NCBI GenBank assembly: GCA_900543485.1
Contig: UQRM01000001.1
Location: 121,937 to 185,936 of the forward strand
Reading direction: 5' to 3'
DNA: 64,000 nt
DNA from: an uncultured Eubacterium sp.
GTDB lineage: Bacteria > Bacillota > Clostridia > Peptostreptococcales > Anaerovoracaceae
This document shows, one piece after another, positions 32,787 to 40,940 of this stretch. Below the pieces are notes generated by a model, which saw only the letters and a list, made by a program, of their open reading frames with translations, did not search any database and was not told the origin of the DNA. How positions within the stretch are numbered: position 1 is the stretch's first letter; every line of letters starts with the position of its first letter. Both the position numbers and the translations under genes were made by a program.

Positions 32787-34413
32787 TGCCTGCGATAAAG
32801 AAGATGATACCAAGGACAGCACCGCCCAGTCCACACCAGCGACAAGTATTAATCATGGCGTAAAAATCTCCAAGGAAACAGTCTCCGTAAGTAGACAGAT
32901 AATAATCTGGTCCCCAGGAGCCTTCGTACCAGCCTATCACGAAAGAGCCTACAAACATCAGTATGCCGAAGACCATGAAGAATATACCTATTCTCCATAT
33001 GTCGCCTTGTGCAAGTCCTGTCTTTGGATTTACAGGATAGCTGTCGGGATCATTTACAGCCAGGCCTCCGTACAGCCGTTTAAAGATCACATAAAACACA
33101 AGCCCAGACGCTGTTATGAGAAAGCTCAGAGTAAAGAATTCCAGTCCATTGACCATTATACCGACAAAACCCATAAGAAACATACCGCCGATGACATATG
33201 CTTTGAGCAGCTTTCCACCCTTTGCGTACCATACTGTTCGCTCCTCTACAGGGTATTTTTTTCTTATTTTCAGGAACGCGAAGGCCAGACCTACATAAAG
33301 GATGAACAGGACCGGAGAGACGATGTTCACTATCATGGAGAAGTCAAAGTTGACAAATATGATGGTCACCGCTGCCAATATAATTATAGGCCAGAAAGGC
33401 ATCTTGCTTTTTTTAGTAAGTTTAGCCAAGAAGCTTGGACACAAATTGTCCTCTGCAAGTATGAGGAACAGTCTGGAGCCACTGGCAATAACGGAGTTGG
33501 TAGTGGAACATGAGGAAATTACAGCCATTATCATAAATGCAACTCCTAATGCAGGTCCTGTATATGTTATAAGAACTGATGAATAATTCAATGTTCCGTC
33601 ACCTATTCCCGTTCCCCAGTTTTGATAATTTCCGAGGGAAGCCAGACCGGCTATGGTAGGCAGGAGGAAGTTAAGGGCGATTACTATTATGGAGACTTTC
33701 ATTCCCTTAGGAACGATTTCGGGATTGGCAATTTCACCACCAAGGTTGGAAATCTGTATATAGCCGCAGTAAAGCCATATTCCTATAGCCAGGCCGGTCC
33801 CCAGACTTGATACTACATCTGTTCCTTCAGGGATAAAGGGATCGACAGGGTTATAGTTCCAATTGGCAAAGCCTACGATAGTCACCAGAGCGAACATTAC
33901 GATAATTATTATGGAGAAGATAGTGCTGAGGATGCTTACTTCTTTGAGGCCGATGAGATTGACAATGGTCAGAATCACTACAATAGCGATTTTTATTATA
34001 GTAGCGGCCAGCGGTGTCAGCGATATGATCTGTCCGATATATCCTACGGCGATGACTACATAGGCGGCTTGCCCCAGATATATCGCCAGCATTAACCACC
34101 AGTTCATACAGAAGCCCCACATTTCGCCATATGCCATTCGCATCCATACATATGGGCCAGCATCCACCGGCGCCAATGCTCCCAGCTCTGCCGTGTAGAT
34201 TCCCATAGGTATCGCCCAGAGGATAGGAATTATTATCAGAAGGGCGATTGTGAGACCGGGACCTACGCTTGGTATCATATCTTCGACGCCGAAGGCTCCC
34301 GCTGCACACATACAGAAAATGAGAAAGACTATTCCGGCAAGAGAGAATCTGGTTTTATGCATAGCGGCTGAATTATCGATCGTATTAGCGGAAAAATCTG
34401 GTCTTGTAGTCAT
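32761..34413 (-). CDS. APC superfamily amino acid permease
   Basis: 550 residues with 12 or more hydrophobic segments. The first has the glycine-rich TM1 break of APC transporters (AGIVFLIFCMCAAGAFGVEDMIPSVGPG), and a conserved loop follows (IPMGIYTAELGALAPVDAGPYVWM). It resembles the amino acid permeases of Firmicutes that exchange or import amino acids. A C-terminal extension has two further helices. AAAGGAGG precedes ATG 34413. The specific substrate cannot be told. No partner gene is adjacent; amidohydrolase genes lie 3 kb away on the other strand. Confidence 0.88.
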   Translation of the reverse strand: MTTRPDFSANTIDNSAAMHKTRFSLAGIVFLIFCMCAAGAFGVEDMIPSVGPGLTIALLIIIPILWAIPMGIYTAELGALAPVDAGPYVWMRMAYGEMWGFCMNWWLMLAIYLGQAAYVVIAVGYIGQIISLTPLAATIIKIAIVVILTIVNLIGLKEVSILSTIFSIIIIVMFALVTIVGFANWNYNPVDPFIPEGTDVVSSLGTGLAIGIWLYCGYIQISNLGGEIANPEIVPKGMKVSIIVIALNFLLPTIAGLASLGNYQNWGTGIGDGTLNYSSVLITYTGPALGVAFMIMAVISSCSTTNSVIASGSRLFLILAEDNLCPSFLAKLTKKSKMPFWPIIILAAVTIIFVNFDFSMIVNIVSPVLFILYVGLAFAFLKIRKKYPVEERTVWYAKGGKLLKAYVIGGMFLMGFVGIMVNGLEFFTLSFLITASGLVFYVIFKRLYGGLAVNDPDSYPVNPKTGLAQGDIWRIGIFFMVFGILMFVGSFVIGWYEGSWGPDYYLSTYGDCFLGDFYAMINTCRWCGLGGAVLGIIFFIAGIKTDRNPS

Positions 34414-34620
34414 GATATTCCTCCTTTTAAAATTGTAGACAATGTAGGAACAAGGCGTCATTAACTTGAAATAATATGCCTTGACTGGTTTTTAGAATAC
34501 AAAATATTTTCTGAAAATTATATATTATTCTTGCTGTCCGGGTTGTCGATTTGAGAGGGAGAAAGACTGAGACATATGCTTTTTATCGTGGAAGAGGGGA
34601 CAAATCTAATATTCGACCGC

Positions 34621-34657
34621 AATAAAATAAAAAATGACCGCATTCATAACGGTCATT
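34621..34657 (-). terminator. Terminator downstream of a minus-strand gene remnant
   Basis: On the minus strand AATGACCG and CGGTCATT form an 8-bp stem followed by TTTTTTATTTTATT. It lies 67 bases past the stop of the remnant at 34724, which supports that frame having been a gene. The rest of the 34414-34723 gap shows nothing I can assign. Confidence 0.65.
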
Positions 34658-34723
34658 AATTGATATTATATCGAACACATGCTTTATTATCGTGAAAATT
34701 TTCGCAAGGTTTGATAAAAGCTT

Positions 34724-35033
34724 TTATTCTAATGGCAGTATACTTATGAAACATAAGGTTTCGCACTGTATGTGCAAAGATAAAGAGAACGGTTCTGATA
34801 CTGTTAAAGTTCTGCTTTCGGAAAAAATTTTCTGTTCTATAGCTTTTGTCGTCGCTTCGGGCAATATATTTTTGTCATATCCGCTTTGACAGAGGCGTTT
34901 CATTTTTTCAAGATATCCGTCGTAGTCTTTAAGTGACAGGGTATTTATAAAAATGGGGCTGCCGATCAGATCGGCGGAGAGCTTCAGAACTATGTCATCA
35001 GTGCGGAAAGGATGAGTATTCCAGCAAAGCATA
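34724..35033 (-). pseudogene. C-terminal remnant of an unidentified minus-strand gene
   Basis: About 100 codons with natural composition (DDIVLKLSADLIGSPIFI, DYDGYLEKMKRLCQSGYDKN) end at a stop followed by a terminator. Upstream the frame passes into antisense of the next gene's linker and becomes low quality, so the N-terminal part is missing. I do not recognise the family. It abuts the equally truncated binding-protein gene on the other strand, so one deletion probably removed the 5' parts of both. Confidence 0.45.
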
Positions 35034-35039
35034 AGGCTG

Positions 35040-36016
35040 AAAGGGCGGGGCGCCGGAACAGAAGGAGCTTCCGGAGGAAAAGCCAGGCGGCAGAGGAAAA
35101 AAGGCCACGGCAAGCTCCTGGCGGCGGCAGCCGTGCTGGTCGCGGCCGTCGCGGCAGTGTCGGTCCTCGCATGGCAGGGAGGCGGCCGCGGCGAGACCAT
35201 ACACATCGCTACGAAGCCTATGACGGAACAGTACATAATGGGAGAGATGCTGGATATCCTCATCGAAGAGAATACCGACCTGGAAGTGGAGATCACTCAG
35301 GGTGTCGGAGGCGGCACCTCCAACATCCAGCCTGCCATGGAAAGCGGCGAATTCGACATATACCCGGAGTATACAGGGACAGACTGGAACATGATCCTCA
35401 AGCGGGAGGAGCTGTATACCGAAGACATGTTCGGACAATTGCAGGATGAATACTGGCGGGAACACGATATGGAGTGGATGGGGATGTACGGCTTCAACAA
35501 CAGCTATGCCTTGGCTGTCAGAGGCGACGTCGCCCGTCAGTACGGCCTGGAAAAGATATCTGACCTTCAGTCCGTCGCTCCCCGGCTGACTTTCGGTGCC
35601 GAGTACGATTTTTACGAAAGAGAAGACGGCTATGAACCGCTGTGCGAGACTTACGGCCTGACCTTTGCAGGAACAGTCGATCTGGACATCGGGCTCAAGT
35701 ACCAGGCCATCAATTCATCGGAAATAGATGTGATGCCTATTTTTACCACTGATGGTCAGTTCAGCGTATCTGATGTAGTGGTCCTGGAGGACGACAGGCA
35801 GTTTTACCCATCGTATCGCTGCGGAAATATCGTGAGGGGCCAGGTGCTGCGGGACCATCCGGAGCTGGAGAAGATCTTAGGAATGGTAGAGGGGATCTTG
35901 TCTGACGAGGGATGGCGGCCCTCAACTACAGTGTTGAAACGGAAGGCCGGGAGCCGAGAGACGTGGCGGAAGGCTTTCTGAGGGAAAAGGGACTGATATC
36001 CCGGGAGGAGATGTAA
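35040..36016 (+). pseudogene. Betaine/carnitine/choline-type ABC binding protein, permease half lost and frameshifted
   Basis: The frame encodes a membrane helix (LLAAAAVLVAAVAAVSVLAW) followed by a complete OpuBC-like binding domain (ATKPMTEQYIMGEML, FDIYPEYTGTDW, DLDIGLKYQAINSSEIDVM). Such domains are commonly fused behind a permease; here no permease and no good start codon remain (a GTG at 35133 lies inside the helix). Near 35907-35912 the frame shifts: the current frame ends at 35981, while the neighbouring frame supplies the family tail (LNYSVETEGREPRDVAEGFL) and stops at 36016, overlapping the ATPase start as TAATG. The gene is therefore broken at both ends. Confidence 0.75.
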
Positions 36017-36756
36017 TGGAAGCCATCATACGAATGGAAAACGTAAAAAAATCATACGGTCAGGAAAATGTGCTGCAAGGATTGAGTCTGGATATAGAAA
36101 AAGGTGAATTCCTCGCTGTAGTCGGCTCGTCGGGCTGCGGCAAGACGACGATGCTGAAAATGATAAACGGGCTGATACGGCCTGATTCAGGAAAGATCAT
36201 CGTGGAAGGACAGGATATTTCTGAGACGGATCTGATCGCGCTGCGGCGGGGGATAGGCTATTGCATACAGGGCAGCGTGCTGTTTCCACACATGACCGTA
36301 GAGGAAAATGTAGCTTATGTACCGGAATTGCTCAATGGGCGTGACAAGGCGAAGACTCGCGCCGCAGTCAGCAAATGGCTCAGGACAGTGGGACTGGAAG
36401 AGGATATGCGCCGCCGTTACCCTTCCCAGCTTTCCGGAGGACAGCAGCAGCGGGTAGGTATCGCCAGAGCGTTGGCCGCTTCGCCGGAGATACTGCTGAT
36501 GGACGAACCCTTCGGAGCCGTGGACAGTATCACCCGGGCCCAGCTCCAGACGGAGATCAAGGAGATCCACAGGAAGACCGGCGTCACTATCGTCTTCGTC
36601 ACCCACGACATATCGGAAGCCCTTTATCTGGGTACCCGGGTGCTCGTCCTTGATAAAGGAGAGATACAGCAGTATGACACGCCGGAAAACATCATTGACA
36701 GTCCGAGGAATCAGTTCGTGAAGGCTCTGGTAGAAAAGAGCAGACGCGGCATTTAG
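36016..36756 (+). CDS. Betaine/choline-family ABC transporter ATP-binding protein
   Basis: 246 residues. Walker A GSSGCGKTT, Q-loop YCIQGSVLFPHMTV, signature LSGGQQQR, Walker B ILLMDEPFGAVD and H-loop FVTHD are all intact. The sequence is closest to the OpuBA/OpuCA group of osmoprotectant importers but lacks their C-terminal CBS domains, as usual for partners of permease/binding-protein fusions. Its ATG overlaps the stop of the ancestral upstream gene (TAATG). Since that gene has lost the permease, this ATPase has no channel nearby and may be on its way to decay. Confidence 0.85.
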   Translation: MEAIIRMENVKKSYGQENVLQGLSLDIEKGEFLAVVGSSGCGKTTMLKMINGLIRPDSGKIIVEGQDISETDLIALRRGIGYCIQGSVLFPHMTVEENVAYVPELLNGRDKAKTRAAVSKWLRTVGLEEDMRRRYPSQLSGGQQQRVGIARALAASPEILLMDEPFGAVDSITRAQLQTEIKEIHRKTGVTIVFVTHDISEALYLGTRVLVLDKGEIQQYDTPENIIDSPRNQFVKALVEKSRRGI

Positions 36757-36811
36757 AAAAAGAAGAAAGAGAGTGTCCTGACGACAGAGCGTCGGAGAAA
36801 AGGAGGCGAAC

Positions 36812-37173
36812 ATGACAAATATAGCTGAATTGAAGATAGATACCGGCAAATGCACAGGCTGCGGTCTCTGCGTCAAGGTATGCCCCGGCAGCATCATCTC
36901 CATAGGAGGAGCAGATAAGGCTGCTGGAGACAGGACACCGATATAGCGTGCGCCTATTTCGAGCTCCTTTGCTGCGCCCACGGACTTGGAGCGATCATGA
37001 TGAGCTATTGTCTGGATGTGCTGGATATGATGCCGGATATCAGAGCGCTTTTGAATATCCCTGATGATCACTATATGGGGATGGCTGTCGGCTTCGGTCA
37101 TCCTGAGATCAGATACGCGAGGGGCGTGGAGAAATACGGCCGCCCTCAGGTGGATGTGAGGACTTTTCTGTGA
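36812..37173 (+). pseudogene. Nitroreductase with N-terminal ferredoxin domain, internal deletion and frameshift
   Basis: A good start (AGGAGG, ATG 36812) opens a ferredoxin-like segment (DTGKCTGCGLCVKVCPGSI) that stops at TAG 36944. In the next frame from about 36940 the C-terminal third of a nitroreductase follows: ACAYFELLCCAHGLGAIMM and ALLNIPDDHYMGMAVGFG, then a GHPEIRYAR tail that ends at 37171-37173. Clostridial nitroreductases are often fused to such ferredoxin domains, about 270 residues in all. Some 130 residues, including the flavin-binding part and half of the cluster motifs, are missing, so it cannot function. Confidence 0.75.
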
Positions 37174-37287
37174 AAGCACGATCATGTTGTGATTTAGTTG
37201 TCATGGGCGATGAGGACGGACCGGGAAAAGAAGCGCAAAACAGTCCGCAAATTTTTCCGAATGTTAAAACAACTAGCAATTAAGAGA

Positions 37288-37316
37288 TTTACTTACGGTC
37301 ATCTTTCGAGTATATT
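37288..37316 (+). promoter_or_regulatory. Probable promoter of the first amidohydrolase
   Basis: TTTACT (37288-37293), 17 nt, TATATT (37311-37316), in an A/T-rich stretch 39 bases before the start codon. The -35 is imperfect. Confidence 0.45.
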
Positions 37317-37354
37317 TAAGTCATAAGAAAGAATATTGTCAGGAGGGATGAACC

Positions 37355-38950
37355 ATGAATCTTGTATTGAAAAGCACATCGATCTACGATGGAGTCAGCG
37401 GAGCGCCTTTTGCAGGCTACATAGAGATCGAGGACAACAGAATAAAAAACGTTATAAAAGGGGAGACAGATAGATACGACGACACGTCCAGATACCAGGT
37501 TAGAGACTGCGGGGACAGGACTATAACCGCGGGACTTATAGACAGCCATATCCATCTTTTCCTCGGATCCCTTCACAATGCCACAGTGGATATCTATGAA
37601 ACATCCACAGAGGATGAAGCGGCCAGGAAGCTGTACGATTTTTATAAGGACAGAGACGACGAATGGATCCTGGGCTTCAGATGGTCCAATTACAGATGGC
37701 CTGACGAGAAGCTTCCGGTGAAGGAGACCCTTGACAAGTATTTCCCGGACAGACCTGTCATTGCCTTCAATGACGAACTCCATGCCGTATGGGTAAACAG
37801 TGAGACGCTCAGAAGATGCGGCATCGACAAGGATACACCGGATCCGGCGGGCGGGACCATCGCCAGAGATGAGAAGGGTGAACCGACAGGATATTTGCTG
37901 GAACAGCCTGCCATGGCGCTTGTCACGAAGGACGCCCTCAATGTCGGCCCGGAAAAGGAAGAGGAACTCATCGAAGGGTTCATCAGGATGGCTCATACCA
38001 AAGGCGTAACATCGGTAGGAGCTGTACATGTGCTGAAGATAATGAAGCACGAGGCCTGCAGACGTCTGGAGGAGAAGGGCAAGCTGAAGGAGAGAGTTTT
38101 CTTCGCGCCTCATATGGAGATGGATTTTGACGAGGCGTTGAAGCTGAAGAAGGAATATACATCAGATAAATTGAAATTCCTGGGACTCAAAGGCTTTATG
38201 GATGGTACGCCGCTGGGATATACAGGCTACATGGTAGAGCCTTATATGGATAAGCCGGGCTTTCGCTCGGAGCCGCTGGTATCGCAGGAATGGCTCGATG
38301 CCAAGAGCAAGGAATGTTATAAGAACGACATACCTCTCAGGCTGCACGCCTGTGGAGACGGTGCTGTCAGGATGGCTCTGGACGCTTATGAGGCAGCCAG
38401 AAAAGAGTACGGTGACAAAGATGTGAGAAATACCATCGAGCATATAGAAGTGCTTCATCCTGACGACCTGGACAGGTTTGCCGAGACCAATACTATCGCC
38501 AGCATACAACCGTGTCATATCCTGATGGAGACCCTGGAAGGCCATCCTATTTTCAGCATGCTGCCGCCAGACAGAGTGAAGCTGGCATGGCCGGGCAAAT
38601 CACTGGCCAGGGCAGGCGCTGTCGTAGCTTTCGGTACTGATTATCCGATAGTTGAGCTGGATCCGGTAGATACCATATACAGAGCGGTAAAGAGGCGTAT
38701 GGAAGACGACCTCCCGGAGGACGGCTGGAACCCGCAGGAGAAATTCACCCTGGCGGAAGCCATCGACAACTGCACTAAGGGTCCGGCTTATATGATGCGT
38801 ATGGAAGATAAGCTGGGGACGCTTGAGGAAGGTAAATTAGCTGATATCAACGTGTTCAACAAGAACCTCTTCGAGAGCGAAGAGGATATACCGTCTGTCA
38901 AGACAGATATGACTGTGTTTGACGGAGAAGTCGTATACGATAACCTGTAG
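37355..38950 (+). CDS. Amidohydrolase family protein (YtcJ-like), copy 1
   Basis: 531 residues, amidohydrolase-3 type TIM barrel. Metal-site landmarks: GLIDSHIHLF (HxH), LRLHACGDGAV, NTIEHIEVLHPDD and FGTDYPIVELDP (terminal Asp). A C-terminal composite beta domain ends ...GTLEEGKLADINVFNKNLF. Family members hydrolyse N-acyl amino acids, amides or related bonds; the substrate here is unknown. AGGAGG stands about 9 nt before ATG 37355. It is one of four distant paralogues in this window, the closest relative being the copy at 60114 (shared LHACGDGAV and IEHIEV blocks). It has no signal peptide and is cytoplasmic. Confidence 0.9.
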   Translation: MNLVLKSTSIYDGVSGAPFAGYIEIEDNRIKNVIKGETDRYDDTSRYQVRDCGDRTITAGLIDSHIHLFLGSLHNATVDIYETSTEDEAARKLYDFYKDRDDEWILGFRWSNYRWPDEKLPVKETLDKYFPDRPVIAFNDELHAVWVNSETLRRCGIDKDTPDPAGGTIARDEKGEPTGYLLEQPAMALVTKDALNVGPEKEEELIEGFIRMAHTKGVTSVGAVHVLKIMKHEACRRLEEKGKLKERVFFAPHMEMDFDEALKLKKEYTSDKLKFLGLKGFMDGTPLGYTGYMVEPYMDKPGFRSEPLVSQEWLDAKSKECYKNDIPLRLHACGDGAVRMALDAYEAARKEYGDKDVRNTIEHIEVLHPDDLDRFAETNTIASIQPCHILMETLEGHPIFSMLPPDRVKLAWPGKSLARAGAVVAFGTDYPIVELDPVDTIYRAVKRRMEDDLPEDGWNPQEKFTLAEAIDNCTKGPAYMMRMEDKLGTLEEGKLADINVFNKNLFESEEDIPSVKTDMTVFDGEVVYDNL

Positions 38951-39013
38951 TCGCGAGACATCCGCACCGCTGTGCGCATAAAAAAATCACGTCGATTCGT
39001 CAGTCGTCAGTTG

Positions 39014-39060
39014 GCAGAGTCGAAATGCGTCGTAAAAGACCATTTTGACTCTGCTTTTTT
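39014..39060 (+). terminator. Rho-independent terminator before the recombinase
   Basis: GCAGAGTCGAAATG (39014-39027) pairs with CATTTTGACTCTGC (39041-39054), followed by six T. It ends the amidohydrolase unit and insulates the recombinase. Confidence 0.85.
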
Positions 39061-39124
39061 ATTAAGTAAAATGGCCGTTTGCAGTATATATTATATAGTA
39101 AGAATACTATCGGAGGACGAGAAT

Positions 39125-39970
39125 GTGAAAGCGAGAAGGATAACTAAAGAAACAACAGCCGGATTCGAGCGATATCTTCATCAGGAGGAGAAGAGCCGGG
39201 GTACTGTGGACAAGTACGTTCGGGACGTAAAAGCCTTCGCCGTCTGGCTGGCTGGCGAGCAGGTGAGCCGGGAAAAGACGGCCGACTGGAAGGAGCACCT
39301 GCTGAACGAAGGGCGGGCGCCCGTTACGGTCAATTCCATGATAGCTGCTGTCAATACCTTTTTCGGATTCATGGGATGGGACGATTGCCGAGTCAAATCT
39401 CTGAGGCTGCAGAAGCGGTTCTTCAGAGAAAATGAGCGAGAGCTGACAAAACCTGAGTACGAACGACTCCTGAAGGCTGCTTACGATCAGGGAAAGGAAA
39501 GGCTGGGGCTGCTGATGGAGACCATGTGCGCCACAGGGATAAGAGTCAGTGAAGTCAGATATATAACGACGGAAGCGATAAAAAAAGGCAGGGCTGAGAT
39601 TTCCATGAAGGGAAAACACAGAGTTATCCTGATACCGGATAAGCTGTGCAGAAAGCTGAGGAAATACGTTGTCAGGACAAAGCGAGGGGATGGCGAGATA
39701 TTTACCGGCAGGAGCGGCCAAAGTCTGGATCGCAGGCAGATATGGGCCGAGATGAAAGCGCTGTGCAAAATAGCGGGAATAGCTGCCGAAAAGGTATTTC
39801 CCCATAATCTGAGGCATCTTTTCGCCAGGTCGTTTTACCAGGTATTCCAGAATATCGTCAGTCTGGCCGATGTACTGGGACACAGCAGTATCGAGACGAC
39901 CAGGATATATCTGATTTCCACGGAGGAGGAGCACATAAAAAAAATAGCACGTCTGGATCTGGTGCTATGA
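39125..39970 (+). CDS. Tyrosine recombinase (phage-integrase family), probable invertase
   Basis: 281 residues. N-terminal SAM-like DNA-binding domain (FERYLHQEEKSRGTVDKYVRDVKAFAVWL), then the catalytic domain with the full set of residues: Arg in CATGIRVSEVRY, Lys in MKGKHRVILIP, H-x-x-R in PHNLRHLFARSF, His in LGHSSIETTRIY and the nucleophile Tyr in that last motif. GTG 39125 has GGAGG 8 nt upstream; earlier in-frame starts would read through the terminator. No phage or transposon genes surround it. Two inverted 20-bp sites lie 9 and 323 bases after its stop, which makes a local DNA-inversion role likely. Confidence 0.88.
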   Translation: MKARRITKETTAGFERYLHQEEKSRGTVDKYVRDVKAFAVWLAGEQVSREKTADWKEHLLNEGRAPVTVNSMIAAVNTFFGFMGWDDCRVKSLRLQKRFFRENERELTKPEYERLLKAAYDQGKERLGLLMETMCATGIRVSEVRYITTEAIKKGRAEISMKGKHRVILIPDKLCRKLRKYVVRTKRGDGEIFTGRSGQSLDRRQIWAEMKALCKIAGIAAEKVFPHNLRHLFARSFYQVFQNIVSLADVLGHSSIETTRIYLISTEEEHIKKIARLDLVL

Positions 39971-39978
39971 ATCAACAG

Positions 39979-39998
39979 GACAAAATAAGTATTTTGTC
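39979..39998 (+). repeat. Left inverted site, candidate recombination site
   Basis: GACAAAATAAGTATTTTGTC: two 9-bp arms (GACAAAATA / TATTTTGTC) around the two-base centre AG. It is the exact reverse complement of the site at 40293-40312. It begins nine bases after the recombinase stop codon. Confidence 0.75.
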
Positions 39999-40044
39999 GC
40001 GTTACCGTATTCGTTTTCTTACATATCCCAATGTAACTTCATTA

Positions 40045-40073
40045 ATTCTACCACGAAAATCAGCTATTTACAA
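40045..40073 (-). promoter_or_regulatory. Promoter inside the putative invertible segment, pointing left
   Basis: Minus strand TTGTAA (40073-40068), 17 nt, TAGAAT (40050-40045) with extended TGG just before the -10. In the present orientation it transcribes toward the recombinase 3' end, antisense to it. Inversion of the segment would aim it at the HTH gene with a start about 80 bases before ATG 40335 and no terminator between. Confidence 0.7.
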
Positions 40074-40157
40074 GAAAATATATGAAATCATAGCAGCTTT
40101 TACCGGCCTGACGGATTTCGGGATGTAGGGCCGCCTTCGTTTAAGGACAAAAAAACC

Positions 40158-40192
40158 AATCGTTCAGGATTTAAACATGAACGATTTTCTTT
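40158..40192. terminator. Bidirectional terminator inside the segment (first)
   Basis: AATCGTTCA (40158-40166) and TGAACGATT (40178-40186), followed by TTCTTT on the plus strand and, on the minus strand, by GGTTTTTTT. Confidence 0.7.
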
Positions 40193-40242
40193 GCGTTCTC
40201 TTAAATTTCATCATACGGCGGTGAGGGCTCCTCACTCGCCTG

Positions 40243-40270
40243 AAAAAACGCGGCATCATGCCGCTTTTTT
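40243..40270. terminator. Bidirectional terminator inside the segment (second)
   Basis: Six A, GCGGCAT, one C, ATGCCGC, six T, with one extra base after the A-run. It is nearly symmetrical and works on paper in both directions. In the present orientation it lies between the recombinase and the HTH gene. Confidence 0.8.
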
Positions 40271-40292
40271 GATTTCCGAAGACTCGATACCG

Positions 40293-40312
40293 GACAAAAT
40301 ACTTATTTTGTC
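40293..40312 (-). repeat. Right inverted site, candidate recombination site
   Basis: GACAAAATACTTATTTTGTC, the exact reverse complement of the left site; only the central CT versus AG gives it direction. It ends 22 bases before ATG 40335 and just before the ribosome site of that gene. Confidence 0.75.
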
Positions 40313-40334
40313 GTCAGGAAAAGAGGTAGGACAG

Positions 40335-40940
40335 ATGGGAAGAGGCAAACTGAACAGAGATGAGATAGAAGCGCTGAAACGCAATCCTTATGTGACGAGC
40401 GTAAACGAGAAGAGCATTTCGTATTCGCGTCAGTTCAAACAGCTTTTCATGGAAAGGTATCTGCAGGGCATAGGCCCGACGGAGATCTTTCTCGACGCCG
40501 GTTTCGATGTGAGAGCGCTGGGCTCAAAGAGAATAGAGAGAGCCTGCGCCAGATGGAAGGAAGCCTATGAGTCAGGTTCGCTGGAACAGGCCCCCGCGCC
40601 GCCGGAGAAGATGACGGAGCTGAAGGAGCGTCGGGAAATTCCCGGGAAGAAACGTCGGGGGCAGGCCGGGAAGAGCCAGGTCGATATCTGCAGGAAGCAG
40701 GCGGAGGTCATAAAGAAACTGAAGGCGGAAAACGAGCTGCTGAGGATCGTTTGCGGGATGACTGCCGCAGGACGTGGAAAACTGCCTGACGAGGAACAAC
40801 TGTGTCAGGCCATAGAGGACGTCGGCGGCAGGGAGGAGTATCGTGGGTGCATTTCGTATCTCTGCGGAGCCGCCGGGATATCGTCAGGCACCTACTACAG
40901 CCAATGCAGGAAAAGACAAAAAGAGGAGAACGCAAAATGA
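40335..40940 (+). CDS. Helix-turn-helix protein related to IS3-type transposase helpers
   Basis: 201 residues. The N-terminal half (LNRDEIEALKRNPYVTSV, SRQFKQLFMERYLQGIGPTEI, GFDVRALGSKRIERACARW) matches the HTH protein often found beside IS3-type transposases in Clostridia. A basic linker, a leucine-rich coiled coil (VIKKLKAENELLRIVCGM) and a second HTH-like end follow. No transposase is next to it. GAGGTAGG precedes ATG 40335. Its stop overlaps the start of the surface protein gene (ATGA), so the two are co-expressed. It may be a DNA-binding regulator of this cassette; that is inference. Confidence 0.7.
   Translation: MGRGKLNRDEIEALKRNPYVTSVNEKSISYSRQFKQLFMERYLQGIGPTEIFLDAGFDVRALGSKRIERACARWKEAYESGSLEQAPAPPEKMTELKERREIPGKKRRGQAGKSQVDICRKQAEVIKKLKAENELLRIVCGMTAAGRGKLPDEEQLCQAIEDVGGREEYRGCISYLCGAAGISSGTYYSQCRKRQKEENAK

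Noticed and set aside
39979..40312. Ends of an insertion sequence or MITE
   Set aside because: No target-site duplication is visible and the repeats are symmetric sites beside a recombinase. A palindromic operator pair remains an alternative and is mentioned under the finding.
40335..40940. Start of an IS3-type element
   Set aside because: The HTH protein belongs to a group seen with IS3 transposases, but no transposase catalytic domain or terminal repeats follow.
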